A DNA stretch of 64,000 bases from Cruorifilaria tuberocauda (Eukaryota > Nematoda > Chromadorea > Rhabditida > Onchocercidae): NCBI GenBank assembly GCA_013365365.1, contig JABVXU010000103.1, positions 89,595 to 153,594 of the forward strand, in the 5' to 3' direction. The position numbers were made by a program, and so were the translations under genes. Within the stretch, counting starts at the first letter, position 1. Each line of letters starts with the position of its first letter. Shown here one piece after another: positions 47,349 to 61,200 of the stretch. The notes below the pieces were generated by a model, which was not told the DNA's origin, did no database searches, and saw only the letters and a list, made by a program, of their open reading frames with translations.

Positions 47349-50300
47349 TCAATCGATGTCACTGTCCAAATCATAAGCATCTTTCTTCTTTGCAAATTCC
47401 GAATTACCATTTCCAGCATGTGTTGCTTTCCCACCCTGAAACAATCCTTTTTACTGTTTGTCACTTACTCGTCTTTACACGAATTGATAAAATAGTAAAG
47501 AAGTATGCCTACCTTTTTCCCTTTTGGTCTTCCACGTTTCTTCTTACCTATCACTGCATCATTATAAAACGAAGATTCATCATTTCTGAAAAAGCAGTCC
47601 ATAGATCTAAATCCAATATTAAAAAGCAGATAAAGAATGAATAACTACAATATTTTATCAAAAGAGGATACTTCTGAAGCAATGGAGTTGAAGTGCACAT
47701 CGGTTTGATAGTGCTTGCTGACACATCACTATCGAAAAGTGTGACGGCCAAATTACTGGAAAAATCATTTAAATGAAAAGTTCACTGATAAGTCGAAGGC
47801 GAATTAATGAATGAATATAAAGTTAGAAACCGAACAAGGATTAGCTTACTTAGCTGCTTGTCCTCTTTTTTGCCCATGTTTTTTACGACGCTGGCGACTT
47901 ATTTTTGATGGACCTGGCGCAATGCCCAGAGTATTCAAAACTGAAAAATCCTTTCTTGCCATATTATATTTTGTGATGGATTGTGAAAATTTCAGTTCTG
48001 AATATAAACAATTTTAGTACTCAATTAAGTATGAAATAAATTTTATAGTTAAATTCATAAAACATCGATGTGAAATACCTTGTTGTTTCGCGCTCAGTAT
48101 CTGAGTTCCTTCTCTCTCTTCACTTCTTCTAATAGCGATTAGCTGCTCTCTGATTTCTGAGACAGGGGAAGACCTCACCTAAAACTTAGCTAACTAATGA
48201 AGACTGACTTCAGTTGTATGACTTTAAATTTAAAAAAAATTTCAAAAATAACTTAGAAAATATGATATTTAACAAACTTTCTCCTCCATTGTAGAATTCT
48301 TTTGCGAAAACAGTTTCTGTGGATCAGGTTCCCGAGCCATTTCATCTCCAGGCTTCTCCGGTTTAACATCACTTCCTTCGTTCTTCTTAAAAATGAAAAG
48401 AGCTCACACTTCACAAAGATAAACACTACGAGTACTTTAATTCTAATATCTGAATATTTTTTAGCATTACTCAATTTTCGCAGAAAAAATCGAATGACAC
48501 TTATTTGAAAAAAAAAGATTTAACGAATTAGTAATATCCATTAATCGATTACATCTCCAAAAATTAAAGTATCATCTTCGCAATAAAAACTGGTATGATT
48601 GAATTCAAAAGATACTGAGAAACAAGCTCCTTATATTTTATCTCCAATTCTGGCTCCCTTTGACCTATCAATCCCTTTTTTGATGATCTACTTACTGCTT
48701 TTGCTCTAACTTCTCGAAGTCCTTCATCGTTTTTAAAAGTATACCGTAAGAGAGAACTAATACCCTTATCAGCAGCCACCAATTTTATTTGTCTCTCCTC
48801 CGCATTTTGTTGCGTCTTAAGACGCCATTCTTCCTCCTTAGTAACATAATGATGAGGTTCTATGAAGAGGAATATTCTTTTATTTATATTTATGAGGCAC
48901 AAATGTAAGCTCTGCAAATCTGTTTCTATTTTATGAATTACCAATATAGAGACTATTTCCCAGATACCAATTAAATATGCCCACCAAGAATTAACTTACC
49001 CGGATTTTATGTTTCAAAACGAAAATCTGCCCGCACATATGCTTCACCTCTTCCATCAGCGACTCACGTTTTTTAGAAGCTTCTGCCTTATTGTCCTCAA
49101 ACATACTCCTCATGGTCGCCATTTTAGAAAGCTGAAATACGCATTTGCTGTAATTTACCATATTTCATTTTAATACTCTCTAAAATTATTTCAGTCATAC
49201 AGAAAATATTCCTATAGGGATTTTCTTCTCATAGCGGAAATAGCGAAAATAGACAAAACCAATAAATCAAGATGTCCTTTAATCCATTCAAACCCTCAGT
49301 GGTAGATTGATAATAAGCATCCGGTACTTAACCAAACAAAAAAAATTTTTCAACCTGCGCGTTGCGTCGGCTTTCTTTTTCTTCTTTTGAAAGCTGGAGC
49401 TGTTTCTTCTCCTGCTTCAATTGCTCCAAATTCCGCTCCATTTCTTCGTTAATTTTATTATGAGCCTCTAATTCTGATTTCTTACTGAGATCATCGCGAG
49501 CTTGTTGAATCTTAATGGAAATACATAAATATGCAAATAACAATTACTGCTTTCGTATACGAAAATCGAAATGAAAATAAAAGTCTTCATCATTTACCTG
49601 CGTCAGCTTTGCGCTTTTTTTCTCACGTAAATCCATCAAAATTGATTTTATAGCAGATATGCTAGCTTCACCTTCCTCCTGAGCACTGATTAGTTATGAA
49701 AATTAGAAATGAAGAAAAAAATTATAAAAAATGTCAAAATTCAAAATATTGTATAAGAACATTAAAAAACAATCATTAAAACCGACCGAATACAACGCAA
49801 TTTGCCGTAGGAGCGCATTCACATAACCATATATCAACTTTAAAAGAAACTTTACAAATGTCATCCATCTGATTTGGATGATTTTATTTGACTGACAATG
49901 CTCTGAGAAGAAATGTTCATGGACCTTAACTTCCTTAACTTTTTGTTCATGCATCTCGCGCTCAAATTTCACGGTGTCTTCAAGTTTGACTAATTCGTTC
50001 TTTATCGTATCGACTTCTTCTTGAATAGCCGCAGCATCGGCATTTTTGTTTTTAAAACGTTCCTCATTTTTGTTCTATAGAAGGGAGAAATGGGTATGAA
50101 GGAAGATTTGGAGACTAAGATAAATTTTGAAAAAAAAAAACTTATAATAATGCAGCAATTTTTAATAATATGTATTTAAATTTCACTCGTAAATCTCATC
50201 GAGAAAAAATGTACTCTATGTTATCTTTGCAAAAGTAAACAAAACTAACCAATTCCTGCTCTTTAAAGTCCATGCTCTCGGAAAGCAACTTCTTATCGTT

Positions 50301-52735
50301 CTTACGACTATTAAGATTACGTGTAAGTTCCGCAATACGCCTCTTACGTTGTTTGTATCTTTCCGATATAGCGATTCGTCGCTGTCTTTCTTCTTCTTGT
50401 TCAACATTCAACTTGATAATTTTCTTATGACAAACAGAACACTGAGCATCAATTTCACCTGAATTTTTTAATCTCGACTTGATATACGGCAATTAACTTG
50501 ATACGGGGTATCCTTCAGCTACGGAACACTTACCAATTTGTCCCTCCAAATCTGCAGCATTTATTTTCATTCCTTTCAAAATTTTTTCAAGAGTCTCCAA
50601 TTCATTAGCTTCATCCGCAATTGATTTCTAAACAAACAAATCGGTATATGAAGAAGCGCACAAAATACATCAGTATAATTCTGATTCTCTTAATAATTAC
50701 AATCGATATCGATAGCAATAAACAACATCTTTATCTTAGATAGCTTTAAGAACGAAATATTGCATTCACCTACATAAATTTTGATTAAATCGCTTTCACA
50801 TAACAACTAAACTTAGCGAAGCCGCTTCGAAATCTAAAGATACTCGATACTTAATAAAAATATATTTAGAAATTTTCTAAACTCATTATTATACCAAATT
50901 AAAAGTCGTGTTAAAGCATATCAAGACAGTGCGATGAACGTACCATTGAAGTTAAGTGGTCCATTGATTCTTGCACCTTTGAAGAGAATGCTTTCTGGTA
51001 ATTTTGCAACTTCGATGCAACTACAAGCTGTTCAATATGAGGAAAAATAAATGAAATTTTATTAAAAATAACAATTATTCCATCAAATTATTTCATTACC
51101 GCTAGAAAAATTTGACGAAACCAAATTGCTTTGTAGGAATTTTTGAGCTTCCCTTTCCATTGAATGCAATTTTTCCAAATCATCTCGAGTAGTATTTTGA
51201 GCAGCAAGCAGACAGTGTTGAGCTAGAAGTATTTATTTATGTTATTTTAAGCATTTATACGATAAGCTATTATAATCTAATGAGAGTTCAATACTAAGGA
51301 AATCTATAACCTAATACCAATAGGGGAAATAAGACAAAATCCGCAATGATAAAGGTGGATTGTAGGTAAATACGTTTTAAAAATTTTATGCAGTTTTCGT
51401 CCACATGGTCTTACGAGCTGTGTTAAACTCATTTTAATTTACTTTCTATATTGATTTATTATGCTGACTTACTATATACTCATTTATAATCTCATCTGAA
51501 TCATCACTTATGATCTTATTATTTATTGCCAAAGTATTCAGCATTAACATGCTCATCATATCTATAGAGCTATAAGATAAATTCTGCGCAAGCGGTTTTG
51601 TCTGGTATGTGTTTGATTCAACACGCTCTGATACTTTAATATTCATTTATTATGCGCGATTTAAAATTCACAGAATACAAGTCCAAACATTCATGTTTAG
51701 TAGGTTTTTCCTGTAAATTTACTTGAACTTGAAAGTTGGCGGTCAAATGGGATGAATACTTAAAATATAAAAATTCAGTTAATTCAACTTATTAGCTATG
51801 CTATTATGCTATTAGTTCTAGCATTTAATGCACGCTGATCATGCTTAAAAAAACATACCAGAGTTATGTATGTGGATCGATTAAGTTCTAAATGGTCCAA
51901 ATAACCTATCATCAATAGCTGCGATACGGCTAGAAATATGGAATCACATTTTCAATATATAGGATATCATGACGCAAACTTTAGTTTGGTATAATTTCAG
52001 TAGAATCCTAAGCTACATTATTATCAAACAGAAGCTGCTATTACAGAAATCCAGAAAGTTCACCAACCATCGCTGATACCACTTATAATTTGCTGTTGCA
52101 CGCGCTTCAATTCTCCAATTTTCTCGCTTTGTGAGTTTGTACTAAAAAGTCAGTGTAACCCGCAAAGTTGAAACAATAATCTCAAAAATACATTATGAGT
52201 GCTATGGATGCATACAATAAAAAGAACCTTTGAACAAGTTCATTTGTCCTCTCATCCAGCAACTGCAACTCTTTTTCCGTTTGTTCTGTGTTTTTTCGCA
52301 TTGATGACAATTGTTGCTGTTTTATTGCACGATTTACTCTCATGATCTTTATAAGTTTGTCCTGAAATGTTTTAGAAAAAAAAGTTCGGAATATACTAAA
52401 AATACTATGTTGTGATACGAACTCATCTTCAATAAAATTTTTAGACTTTCCCATTTCGGTTTAAAAATTTAAAATAGATAAATTTTTATTACAACATATG
52501 AAATAACGCACGTCATGGAAGACTAATACAAGGTCACTAAATATATTGTGTGCATCTTTGTTCCATACCGTCCTACTCATATATGCAAATTAAACAATAA
52601 CTGACGTGTATATCAAGATCTATTTCAATGTTAGCCATTTCTTGATCATATTGTTCACAGAGTTTCTTCAGCGAATTGTTGCACGATTTCGATGTCGATT
52701 CCATTTCAACCGCAAATTCAACTTCAGTTTGAAAA
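47349..52735 (-). CDS. Coiled-coil protein with central CxxC and AT-hook-like tail, function unknown
   Basis: Eighteen exons keep phase from 52735 to the TGA at 47349-47351: 52735-52606, 52361-52228, 52141-52068, 51222-51122, 51027-50944, 50627-50534, 50458-50250, 50074-49925, 49678-49598, 49510-49355, 49131-49000, 48836-48696, 48385-48278, 48178-48079, 47940-47850, 47755-47672, 47585-47513, 47435-47349. From the ATG at 52704 the product is 665 residues, mostly charged heptad-like helix (for example EEMERNLEQLKQEKKQL). A CSVC pair (residues 202 and 205) interrupts the coil. The tail is basic, with KKKRGRPKGKK (about 627-637) matching the AT-hook core GRP, then acidic DLDSDID. I do not recognise the family. 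Heptads, cysteine pair and AT hook suggest a chromosome- or spindle-linked structural role, which is inference. Reading is open upstream of 52704, and further 5' exons are likely. Confidence 0.75.
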
Positions 52736-53679
52736 CTAAAAAAAAAGTTAAGGAAGATCACCATCTTCTATTTTGATTATCAGCGAAGCTCTTTGTTCAC
52801 TTTTCTCGAAATGATTCCTTCATAATTTTCTAATAATTTCAATAATTAGTTCAGGTTTCGTAACAGAGTTACCTTAACTTTCTGGAAAAATTATAAATTT
52901 GTTTGTTAAAAACCTCTATTTACCTACCTCCCCAATTATCACTGAAGATATTGCAAAAATATTTTTAATTGTTTCGCATATGTTTGTGAATTGACGACTT
53001 ATTTGAAAACAATTTCTATGAAGAATTTCAGACGAAAAAAAGCGTAAGATGATTACTTCTGAATTATCCACTTGCAATATCCTTCAAGAATATACAAAAA
53101 ACTATACCAAATTTCAATCAGATTAAAATTTAGAATTCGGAAATTCAAATTTGATTTCAATTTTCTTCCCAGACATATTTCGAATATTGATACAGCTATT
53201 AGGACACCATAACTACCATGCCTAGTTAATACCACTCAGACAGAGTATACTTGCAGATAAGATTTTGAGCACTTAAAAGCATTATGGAAAAAGAATATGA
53301 TTGTTGGGAAATCTTTTACATGGAATGTAAAATAAATAATTTCATGGTTTAAAACTTTTCAACAACAACATTTGATCAGAAGCTGAAAACTTTGTGCAGT
53401 TAATAAGTTAAAATTTATGATATTGTCAAGAAATTTTAAAAACCAAGGAATAACAAACTATATTTTCAACACGAATAATACTTCATGCTCGACGAAATTA
53501 GACATTCAAATTTAAAGGAATAAGAACGATACAACAAAGACACATTAAAGTTGAAATTTTCGTTTTTAAAAAAATTCTAACTTTAAAGAAGACTGCAGTG
53601 ATGACAAAAGTAAGAGACGAAGTGATTTGGCAATCATCGATGCAAACAATGTATACTCAAAAACTTCCAGAACACTTAC

Positions 53680-54257
53680 GTCAACCGATACTTCCAGGTT
53701 AAGCTTCGAAAGTAATACCTTCACATCTACTGAGTAAAGATTTGAAACACACAACTACGATCTCGAAAATATGGATGGCAGTGGCCCTGCACATCCTCAC
53801 CAATACTCGGTCTTACGTTATTTCTCACGCAACAGCAAATCAGCGAAATTTTCGCGCCAATTCCCTCAGCGTCTTTCACATCATACAACGTTTGAGCTAA
53901 ACAGAAGGCAAGGAACTCCGCCCACACAACCTGCCATCACCGGATGTTTCCCACGTGTGCCTCCTCCTCCCTCTAAGAGACCACACCAACAACTCAATTC
54001 CCACCGGAATATCTCAGGACTTCTTAAACAACTACTACCTATGCAAACACCTCAACGCTTACCATTGCTCACACGACCACTCAACGCATTTGGCCTAAAA
54101 ATGCTTTCATCCATTCCAAAACTTCTGAAATTGGCGTCTGTCCAGCAGATGCTACAGTCAGTCAAGTACCCGTTTCTCGGGAATATCTCCCGAAATAGAT
54201 GTTTTGGTGGAATTCTGTCTTATTCCTTTGCACTTCTGAAACCAACTTAAGATCCAT
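53680..54257 (-). CDS. Candidate 5' exons of the coiled-coil gene
   Basis: The best-supported pair is 53896-53801 (after a CTTCTGTTTAG acceptor, encoding AQTLYDVKDAEGIGAKISL and ending at a GTGAGG donor) joined in phase to 53729-53680 (DVKVLLSKLNLEVSVD, GTAAGT donor). A 17-base exon near 52874-52890 (minus) could restore phase to the exon at 52735. Further up, an ATG at 54257 opens MDLKLVSEVQRNKTEF, ten bases after a CAG acceptor. Pieces reading EVLEWMKAFLGQM lie between, but those introns would be as short as 45 bases, so this part is speculative. The block is GC-richer than its surroundings, as coding DNA here tends to be. It competes with the plus-strand frame at 53771-54250. Confidence 0.4.
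53771..54250 (+). CDS. Alternative: uninterrupted 159-codon open frame (hypothetical)
   Basis: ATG at 53771, TAA ending at 54250, no intron. The protein is Pro/Leu/Ser/Arg-rich (includes RVPPPPSKRPHQQ and SIPKLLKLASVQQML). No family, signal peptide or membrane segment is recognised. A frame this long is unusual in the window, but the block is GC-richer, which lengthens chance frames. The opposite strand has exon-like segments in phase, so this may be only the antisense shadow of those exons. Confidence 0.25.
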   Translation: MDGSGPAHPHQYSVLRYFSRNSKSAKFSRQFPQRLSHHTTFELNRRQGTPPTQPAITGCFPRVPPPPSKRPHQQLNSHRNISGLLKQLLPMQTPQRLPLLTRPLNAFGLKMLSSIPKLLKLASVQQMLQSVKYPFLGNISRNRCFGGILSYSFALLKPT

Positions 54258-54597
54258 TTCCAAAATGCTGCCGGATTCGGCTGTCTTATTTTTAACCGAT
54301 GTATAATATAATTTCCAATGAAACATACAGTTATTGATTTTCTAGCAGAACTAAAAGTAGCTGCTGATTACTTGAAGATGGCTAGTAAGGTTAACCATAG
54401 AGACTAATTAATGAGTATGTAATTAGTCTAGCAAAGTAAGAACAATGAGAAAGACCGGATACAGTAATCCATTAATTCAAATGAATTTAAACAGTTTCAC
54501 GCACTTGAAGGAGAGGATCCTTGACAGCCAACTACCTCTCAGATGAAACCGAGACTGACTGACTGGCTGGCTGGGAAATTGCACATTTACATTTCAT

Positions 54598-54740
54598 CAT
54601 CTTCCACATACATCCACATACACACACATACACACATGACATACATTCACACACATACATATACATACACAAATGCAGCCACATACACAAACAACACGCA
54701 TTCGTACACATACACACACATATGCACAGATACACGCACA
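54598..54740. repeat. CA/TACACA-rich microsatellite
   Basis: Imperfect ACACAT and ACATAC units, about 140 bases, generating open frames on both strands that are not genes. Confidence 0.9.
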
Positions 54741-55455
54741 TAAGATACACATTCCCATGAATTGAATGAGATATATTGTAATGATAAAAAATTTAGAATT
54801 GAATTTGAGATTTAAATTTTTTTAAATAATTTAAAAAATTATTGTTTCAACTATTTTTCAACCATTCAACTGTCAGTATTTGAAATCTTTGTAAAACTTT
54901 AAATGTATGCAATTATTAACATATCAATAATATTGGTGTTAGAAAACGGATTTCTAATTCTAATTTAATTGTGAATATTTTTCATTTTAAATTTAAATAA
55001 TGTTATCCGAAAATAAACAATCCAAATTATCTAAGAATTTCTTCCAATATTTTCTCTACTAAAATTAGAATTTTTTTTCTCTAATAATAAGAATTTTTAA
55101 TACTGGTAAATTTTGGGGATTATCAAATCAATTAAGATAATTGCAATTGTATTATAAAATCAATCGACTATATATCAATCTAGAAAGATTCTCCAAATTT
55201 AATATTATTTTGTATTATTTTCATACAGTTCATTCTAAACCATTTGTATTAGCTAAAAAAGAAAATATTTTTAATGTATTTACCAATTCCTATCAAGATG
55301 CTGGATAGATAATTCAAATTGGATGAATTTTTAATTTATAATAATAACAATTAAGTATCCTATAATAATTCAAATTATGCTTTATTGTTGTAGTGAATAA
55401 ACTCTTTTCTATAACTTTCTCTTAATTTCATATCTTTTTTAGTATATTTTTTGAT

Positions 55456-55521
55456 TTCAAATTAAAGTCTACTAAAACTTGATATTTGGTATCATCAAGT
55501 TTTAGTAGATTTTAATTTGAA
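55456..55521. repeat. Near-perfect 28-bp inverted repeat with 10-base loop
   Basis: Left arm 55456-55483 and right arm 55494-55521 are reverse complements except for one position, which would be a G-U pair in plus-strand RNA. Loop is 55484-55493. The size resembles a small hairpin RNA precursor or a tiny palindromic element. No known microRNA was recognised. Confidence 0.9.
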
Positions 55522-58244
55522 GCTCGAAATAGCTTCATCATTCATCCAATCGAAAAATTTTGAGTTTCTTGACAGTAACAGAACGGAAAATAAAGAAATT
55601 TATGATACACGAACATAAACGGATAAACCACAGACGTTCACACGTATGTACGTGCTGATCGACACCGATATAATAGTTTTGTTAAAGTATAAATTTAAAA
55701 AAAGACAATGAATAATTTAATGAAAAAATGTGATTCAAAAGTATAACGATATTCTTTTAAATTATAGTGATTTTCCTGAAATGGCTGTAAATTAATGAAC
55801 AATTAAAAAAATCAATTACATTCTGAAAATCAAATAAGGATTGAAAGTTTTTAAAAATGAAATGTAAAACGAAGAAAAGTAGCGAAATTATTTTGTTTCA
55901 CTTTTAATTATGCAAGATAATCCACGGGAAGAAATAAGATTTTTTAGAGATTGATAAGAAATAAATTCATTTTAAATCACTTCATTTTCCTTTGTAAATT
56001 ATTTCATTATTAAATGCTTTTCGTCTCTTTAGTTCATGACATTCCTCATTAGCTTTGTATTCATGTATAAATGATAAGCAACATATGTCTATTTCGTTAT
56101 TAAACCTGTTCCAGTAGTTTTATTAACTTTCAAGCCTGATCGCTTCACCTTTAATTTCACATTAAATTTGAAGCTTGGCTGATCGACATGATCTAATTTC
56201 TTGAATGTATTGCATCATCAAAGCTTGATAAAATAGCAAAAAAATGATTTCGGGAAGAATAAAAAATTTTTAAAAATTTTTTGTATTATTTTATTCCGAC
56301 TGAAATCAATCATATGTAACATCGAACTAATCACGCCTGGAATGATAAAATAAATAAGAGAATTTGAAAGAATAGCGGGACTGATAAGACTTTATAATCA
56401 AATTTACATTAGTATAAGTATTTCTCATGTTTTCAATGTTCCGTTCGTCTACCCGTTATCCGATTAAACGATAGCTATACTTAGATCATTCATGATACAT
56501 CATTCATTTATCCGGTCATATCATATAATCATTACAGTTATTTTCCTTACTATTTTCATTCATAACGATACATCTCAGTTTCATAATTCAACAAAATTAG
56601 TTCAAATAAAAGATTGTTCAAAATTTTTGAAAAAAATATTTTGATATAATTGAGAAATTTCATCTGACTTCATTTTCTTCTTTTCTTCCGGTCTCCTCAT
56701 TCCTTTTATTTTTTTCCTTCTATACTTCTGAAGTTTCTATTTCTCAGCGATAGAATCCATCGAGATGAACAATTTCATTCCCATACTCATTAGGATATTT
56801 CATACATTCCAGGTGTTTGTATCGAGAAGTTTGATGCTTCCAATTCTCAACAAATCCTTTCATTAAATATTTCTTCCGTTACAGAGATCGTCGAAAAACC
56901 ACAATATTTCATTGATGACCAATAACAGGTTTGAGTAAATGCTTAATAAATGTTATATATTGGTGAAATTCATTATCTTCTTAAAACGATAGCAAAAATA
57001 GTTTAATACTCACTCATAAACACCCATATATATCCACATAAATAGATAAAGATGGAATGATGGAAAGGTGATGAAACCGGTTTATCATTGTAGCAAACAT
57101 GTTATAATACCATTGTTTTCCCTGTTATCCATTTCACTGAGATATATATGGTCATCCTCCCAATCTTAGATGCATGTGGTCATTACTGTGTTAGTGACCG
57201 CATGACACTTGAATCAAATCGAGCGCGAAGATATTACTAGTTTAGATGAAAGTATAACAACTTTCTATCTTTATTGTTTCTTTCTTTCCCTCTTTCTTGC
57301 TTTCATTTTCTCTCTTGATCAATTATGATTGCGTATCAATTCACTTCTTAATCAATTTTACTTTCTTTTTGCCTTCTTCCTGTCAAAATTTAACTATTAT
57401 AAATATAGTGCAAGTTTCAATTGCTTAGATTTAATATTAAATCTGTTAAAACTCGAATTCTTAAATGTTGGATTAACGATTATAAATATTTAACTTGATC
57501 AGGATTTCATATATTTCGTTAATGACTAAATATTACATTTAAGTCCTAAATTATTGTATTCATTTAAAAAAGACATTATTTTAGGAAATTTTCAAAATAT
57601 AAGAGATGGAACTTATCTTCCACGTCTTTTTAATATCACTATTTTCCTGATTTTTGATAAAAAATAAATTTATTTGATAAGTCTAGAAGTATTCCATCAT
57701 GAATTAAATTGATTAGTCAAAATTGGAAAGAAATGATTAGTTTCTATCATTGCACATTTAAACTTGAAATTCTCAGACAACAATCTGAATCGGATTTCTA
57801 GATTCGGTAGATTATTTTCAGATTCAATTTCTTAGCACGACGATTTTGCACGTTTATTTCAATAGTTCTTCCGCATTACTCATTTGTCTTTACAATTCTT
57901 AACTTTATCATTATATCACGTCGAAGCCCTCACGTTTACTTCATTTATACGTGTTAAAATCATACCACGTAAGCATCATCCTAAAGCAATTATTAATGGT
58001 TTAAAAATTTTTCGCATTATAAATAATTTTTTGTCTTTTCCTCTGTTTTTAAAGGATTCAATAGATAAGTAATTATTATTATCAATGAACAAAAATTTAA
58101 ATTATTGCATTAATTTTTGTTTTGTATGTGATAAAATGTATAATTTAAATTTTAGCTTTATTTCGATAAAGTATTATTTTAGGCCACCTATTTGTGTTCA
58201 TTTATCTTTAATACATATGTTTGCATGATAAGTTATAATAGATG

Positions 58245-58261
58245 CGTGTGTGTGTGTGTGT
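58245..58261. repeat. (GT)n microsatellite
   Basis: Short uninterrupted GT run followed by degenerate TGCG and GTAT units. Confidence 0.9.
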
Positions 58262-61200
58262 TTATGCGTGCATGCGTGCGTATGTAAGTATGTGTTCCAT
58301 ATGTATGTAAGTGAATGTAAAAAAATCTGTAAAAGACAGTTTGTATGGTTCCATTAAGAAGAATTTAGGAGAATCTCGTGATTTGGCTTCTTGCCCTTTT
58401 CTCAACATTTATTTTAAAAATTCAGTAATTTTAATTTCAAAATGATGTTTATTCAAGCTTTAGAGAGATGGTAAAAATTGTTGATCATACTGCTCGTTTG
58501 ACCTTTTGAATTTTCGAACTTTTGACAATTACACAATATATGTATATCCTATGTATACAATATACATGAGAGATACTTATAAAGTTGAAAAGTAAGCGCA
58601 ATTTTTCCATTAAAAAAATTTCCTTTTTTTTACGAAAAAGAAAGGAAAAACTGAAAAAGATATTAATGATGATAAAAAAAATGACGAAATGCATGAACAG
58701 AATTTTTTTTGCTTTCTGTCTCTTCTGTAATACAACGAAACTGATAAGCTAAATTTCAGCTATTCGTCATCTATCATATATCATATATCAAATATTATCA
58801 ATTTTATTGCTTTATTTGAAATACAATCAGATAAAAGACAAAGGACAGCATCGCAGCCAATGAAATTCATTTCTGGATAAAATGAAAAAAGTTATTAGTA
58901 AATTTTTCATTTTTTTAATAAACATGTATAAAAAGAAGAAGATTCTTTGCTTTTACCTTTTTGTATTCTTGTAATTTTAATTATTATGCATTTTCGATCT
59001 TAATAACCCGGTTTAAAACTCTCTCTCTTTCTCTTTCTCTTCTGCTTTGATGATATTAAAAAATTTTATCAGATAGACATTCAGAATTTATTTTCAAAAG
59101 ATCAGTAAACGATGGACGAAATATTTGCTTGTTAGTTAGATGAATTTCGATACAACTGATATATTTATATCTCTTTCAAAACAAAAAAGTTACTATCATA
59201 TCAATTAATGAATATTTCCATTTCCATTTGATACTAAATTTCGTTTTTCTTTATAATTCAAAAATGAAAACTTTTCTTCTCTTAAGGTTACAAAATCTTA
59301 CAAACGCCAGTAGTTTTCTCTTTTTAAAGTAAAAAAGAAGCTATGGAAATAGAAATTCGAATTATGAATTTCTAGATAAAAAAGAAGTTAGCATGGAAAT
59401 CTTTTCTTTTCTACTCTCCGAGTGTGGAGACTATAATTTAGTAGTTTGATTTCGGTACTTCAACGTCATTCCACGTCATCACTGTTATCAACTGACTGTT
59501 CGCTGTTCATCTACGTTTTTCTCTTCTTTTCAAGTATTTTAAAGTGTATTTTGATATTTTATTCACAAAACAAGGACAGAGGAAATGGATCGTACAGTCT
59601 ATCAAATTAATCATTTCATTGCTATCAGTAAATATTTTCTAACTTTTGATCTTGAATACACCTATTTATTTCAATCAGTTTACTGTGGTTTATTCTGTTT
59701 TCCGATGTTTTCAACGATGATTAGTTCTTAGCATTTGATTAGGAAAGACTGTTTACAAATAATGCAGAAGTTAATTATCATTTCGTAAGTATTAGCATTT
59801 CACTAATTTTTTCTCGAGAATTAATGAACTTTGTTGGATTTTACTTAATATAAATTTATATTTTATATCAATAAGTTCTCATACACATATGATTTTTTTC
59901 AAATACTTTCATTTTTTTTTTGAAAATATATTTCTGATGCTTTTAGGATAGAAAGTAATGTTAAAATTTGTCTGTTACAGTGTAGCGAATGAATTTTTCT
60001 CTTTCAAACTATTGAAAAAAAGACTGATTATTCTGTTAAAATGGAATAAATTAATTTCAGTGAATCAATTGATATCTATCTGAAATCGATAAAAAAGAAA
60101 AAATTTTGAACAGAAAATGCCTTGTCTTTCTATTATTAATCATTCTAATCAAATTTTTAATGTAATAAATAAATATTGGCTAAAATCATCCTTTCAATGT
60201 CTTCTTCTTGTTGATCAAACAAAATATAAAGAAAAGAATTCACTCTTTTTCATTGTTTTCAAAAAAAAGTCATATGAAAATGTTTAAATAAATAGTATTA
60301 ACTAGTATTAAAATGAAAATATAGATTAGAAGTAGAAAGATGGGGAAAAAGAGGAAATTAAGAATTAAAAAGAAAATATTTGATTGTAAATAAAAGCTAG
60401 ATTAACTGTAATGATGACAGTAGTAAGTAATTTCAGTAATCAAAATTACAATAATACGCACCATCATTACGTAATTAGTAAAATAACTTACTGAAAGTAC
60501 TAAATGTCACAATTCGTCCTTCTCTTATTTCCTTCAACTTTTTCTTTGTGTAACAGTTTTTGTGCCTGTTGTTTTCTCAGGTAAACAATTCCGGTTATAA
60601 CTCAACTGGTTATTACCGTACATATTGATCGTCGATATATTCCACATTGACAAAATTAATATTACATCTAAACACTTCAATTATTACAGTTATCATCGTT
60701 GCATAAATTAATGAGTGTATGTGTTTGTTTTTTCTTTATCGGAATTAAATCAATTTGCTATTGTTTGTTGTTATGAGTGATTATTAGTATTTTTATAAAT
60801 TACTGTTATTATTATTTGTTATCACTGTGAATAGTTTTATTGTTTATTATCACAAAGAATTGCCATTATATTAAGAGGAGCAGTTGAAAAGTAAGATAAA
60901 AAAATTTTTTTTATAACAATGATTACTCATCGCTTATAGAAAGTTATAAATATATATGCAAATGAAATATAATCGCTTCAATCTATGATCATATCGAATT
61001 GAATATAAATTAATCATATTTAATATAACTAATGTTATTTCAAATAGACATTTACTCGGATGTTATACAAAAGTAAGAATTTTCACTACAGTTTTTTGAA
61101 CTTTCGTCCGAATTTTTCAAGTTTCATTTCAGGTTTTTGTTTATAGACTTTCTCTTCCATACATACATTCCTGTTTTCTTCTCTCATTTTCCTTCTTTCC

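Noticed and set aside
50250..50458. CSVC read as a RAD50-type zinc hook
   Set aside because: RAD50 needs Walker A and signature-motif heads and a CPxC hook; neither head is present and the C-terminus is an AT-hook-like tail.
53760..54250. GC-rich block as a bacterial (Wolbachia) insert or retroelement
   Set aside because: No bacterial gene, reverse transcriptase, integrase or terminal repeat motif was seen; the base composition also does not suggest Wolbachia.
54543..54743. Cys/Tyr-rich and Thr/His-rich frames over the CA tract
   Set aside because: Generated by the microsatellite on both strands.
59585..59630. Possible first exon (MDRTVYQINHF) in the right-hand gap
   Set aside because: An ATG with a downstream GT, but no second exon could be joined and no homology was seen.
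60581..60628. Acceptor-led piece reading NNSGYNSTGYYRTY then stop
   Set aside because: Good-looking acceptor but isolated; no upstream exon in phase could be found.
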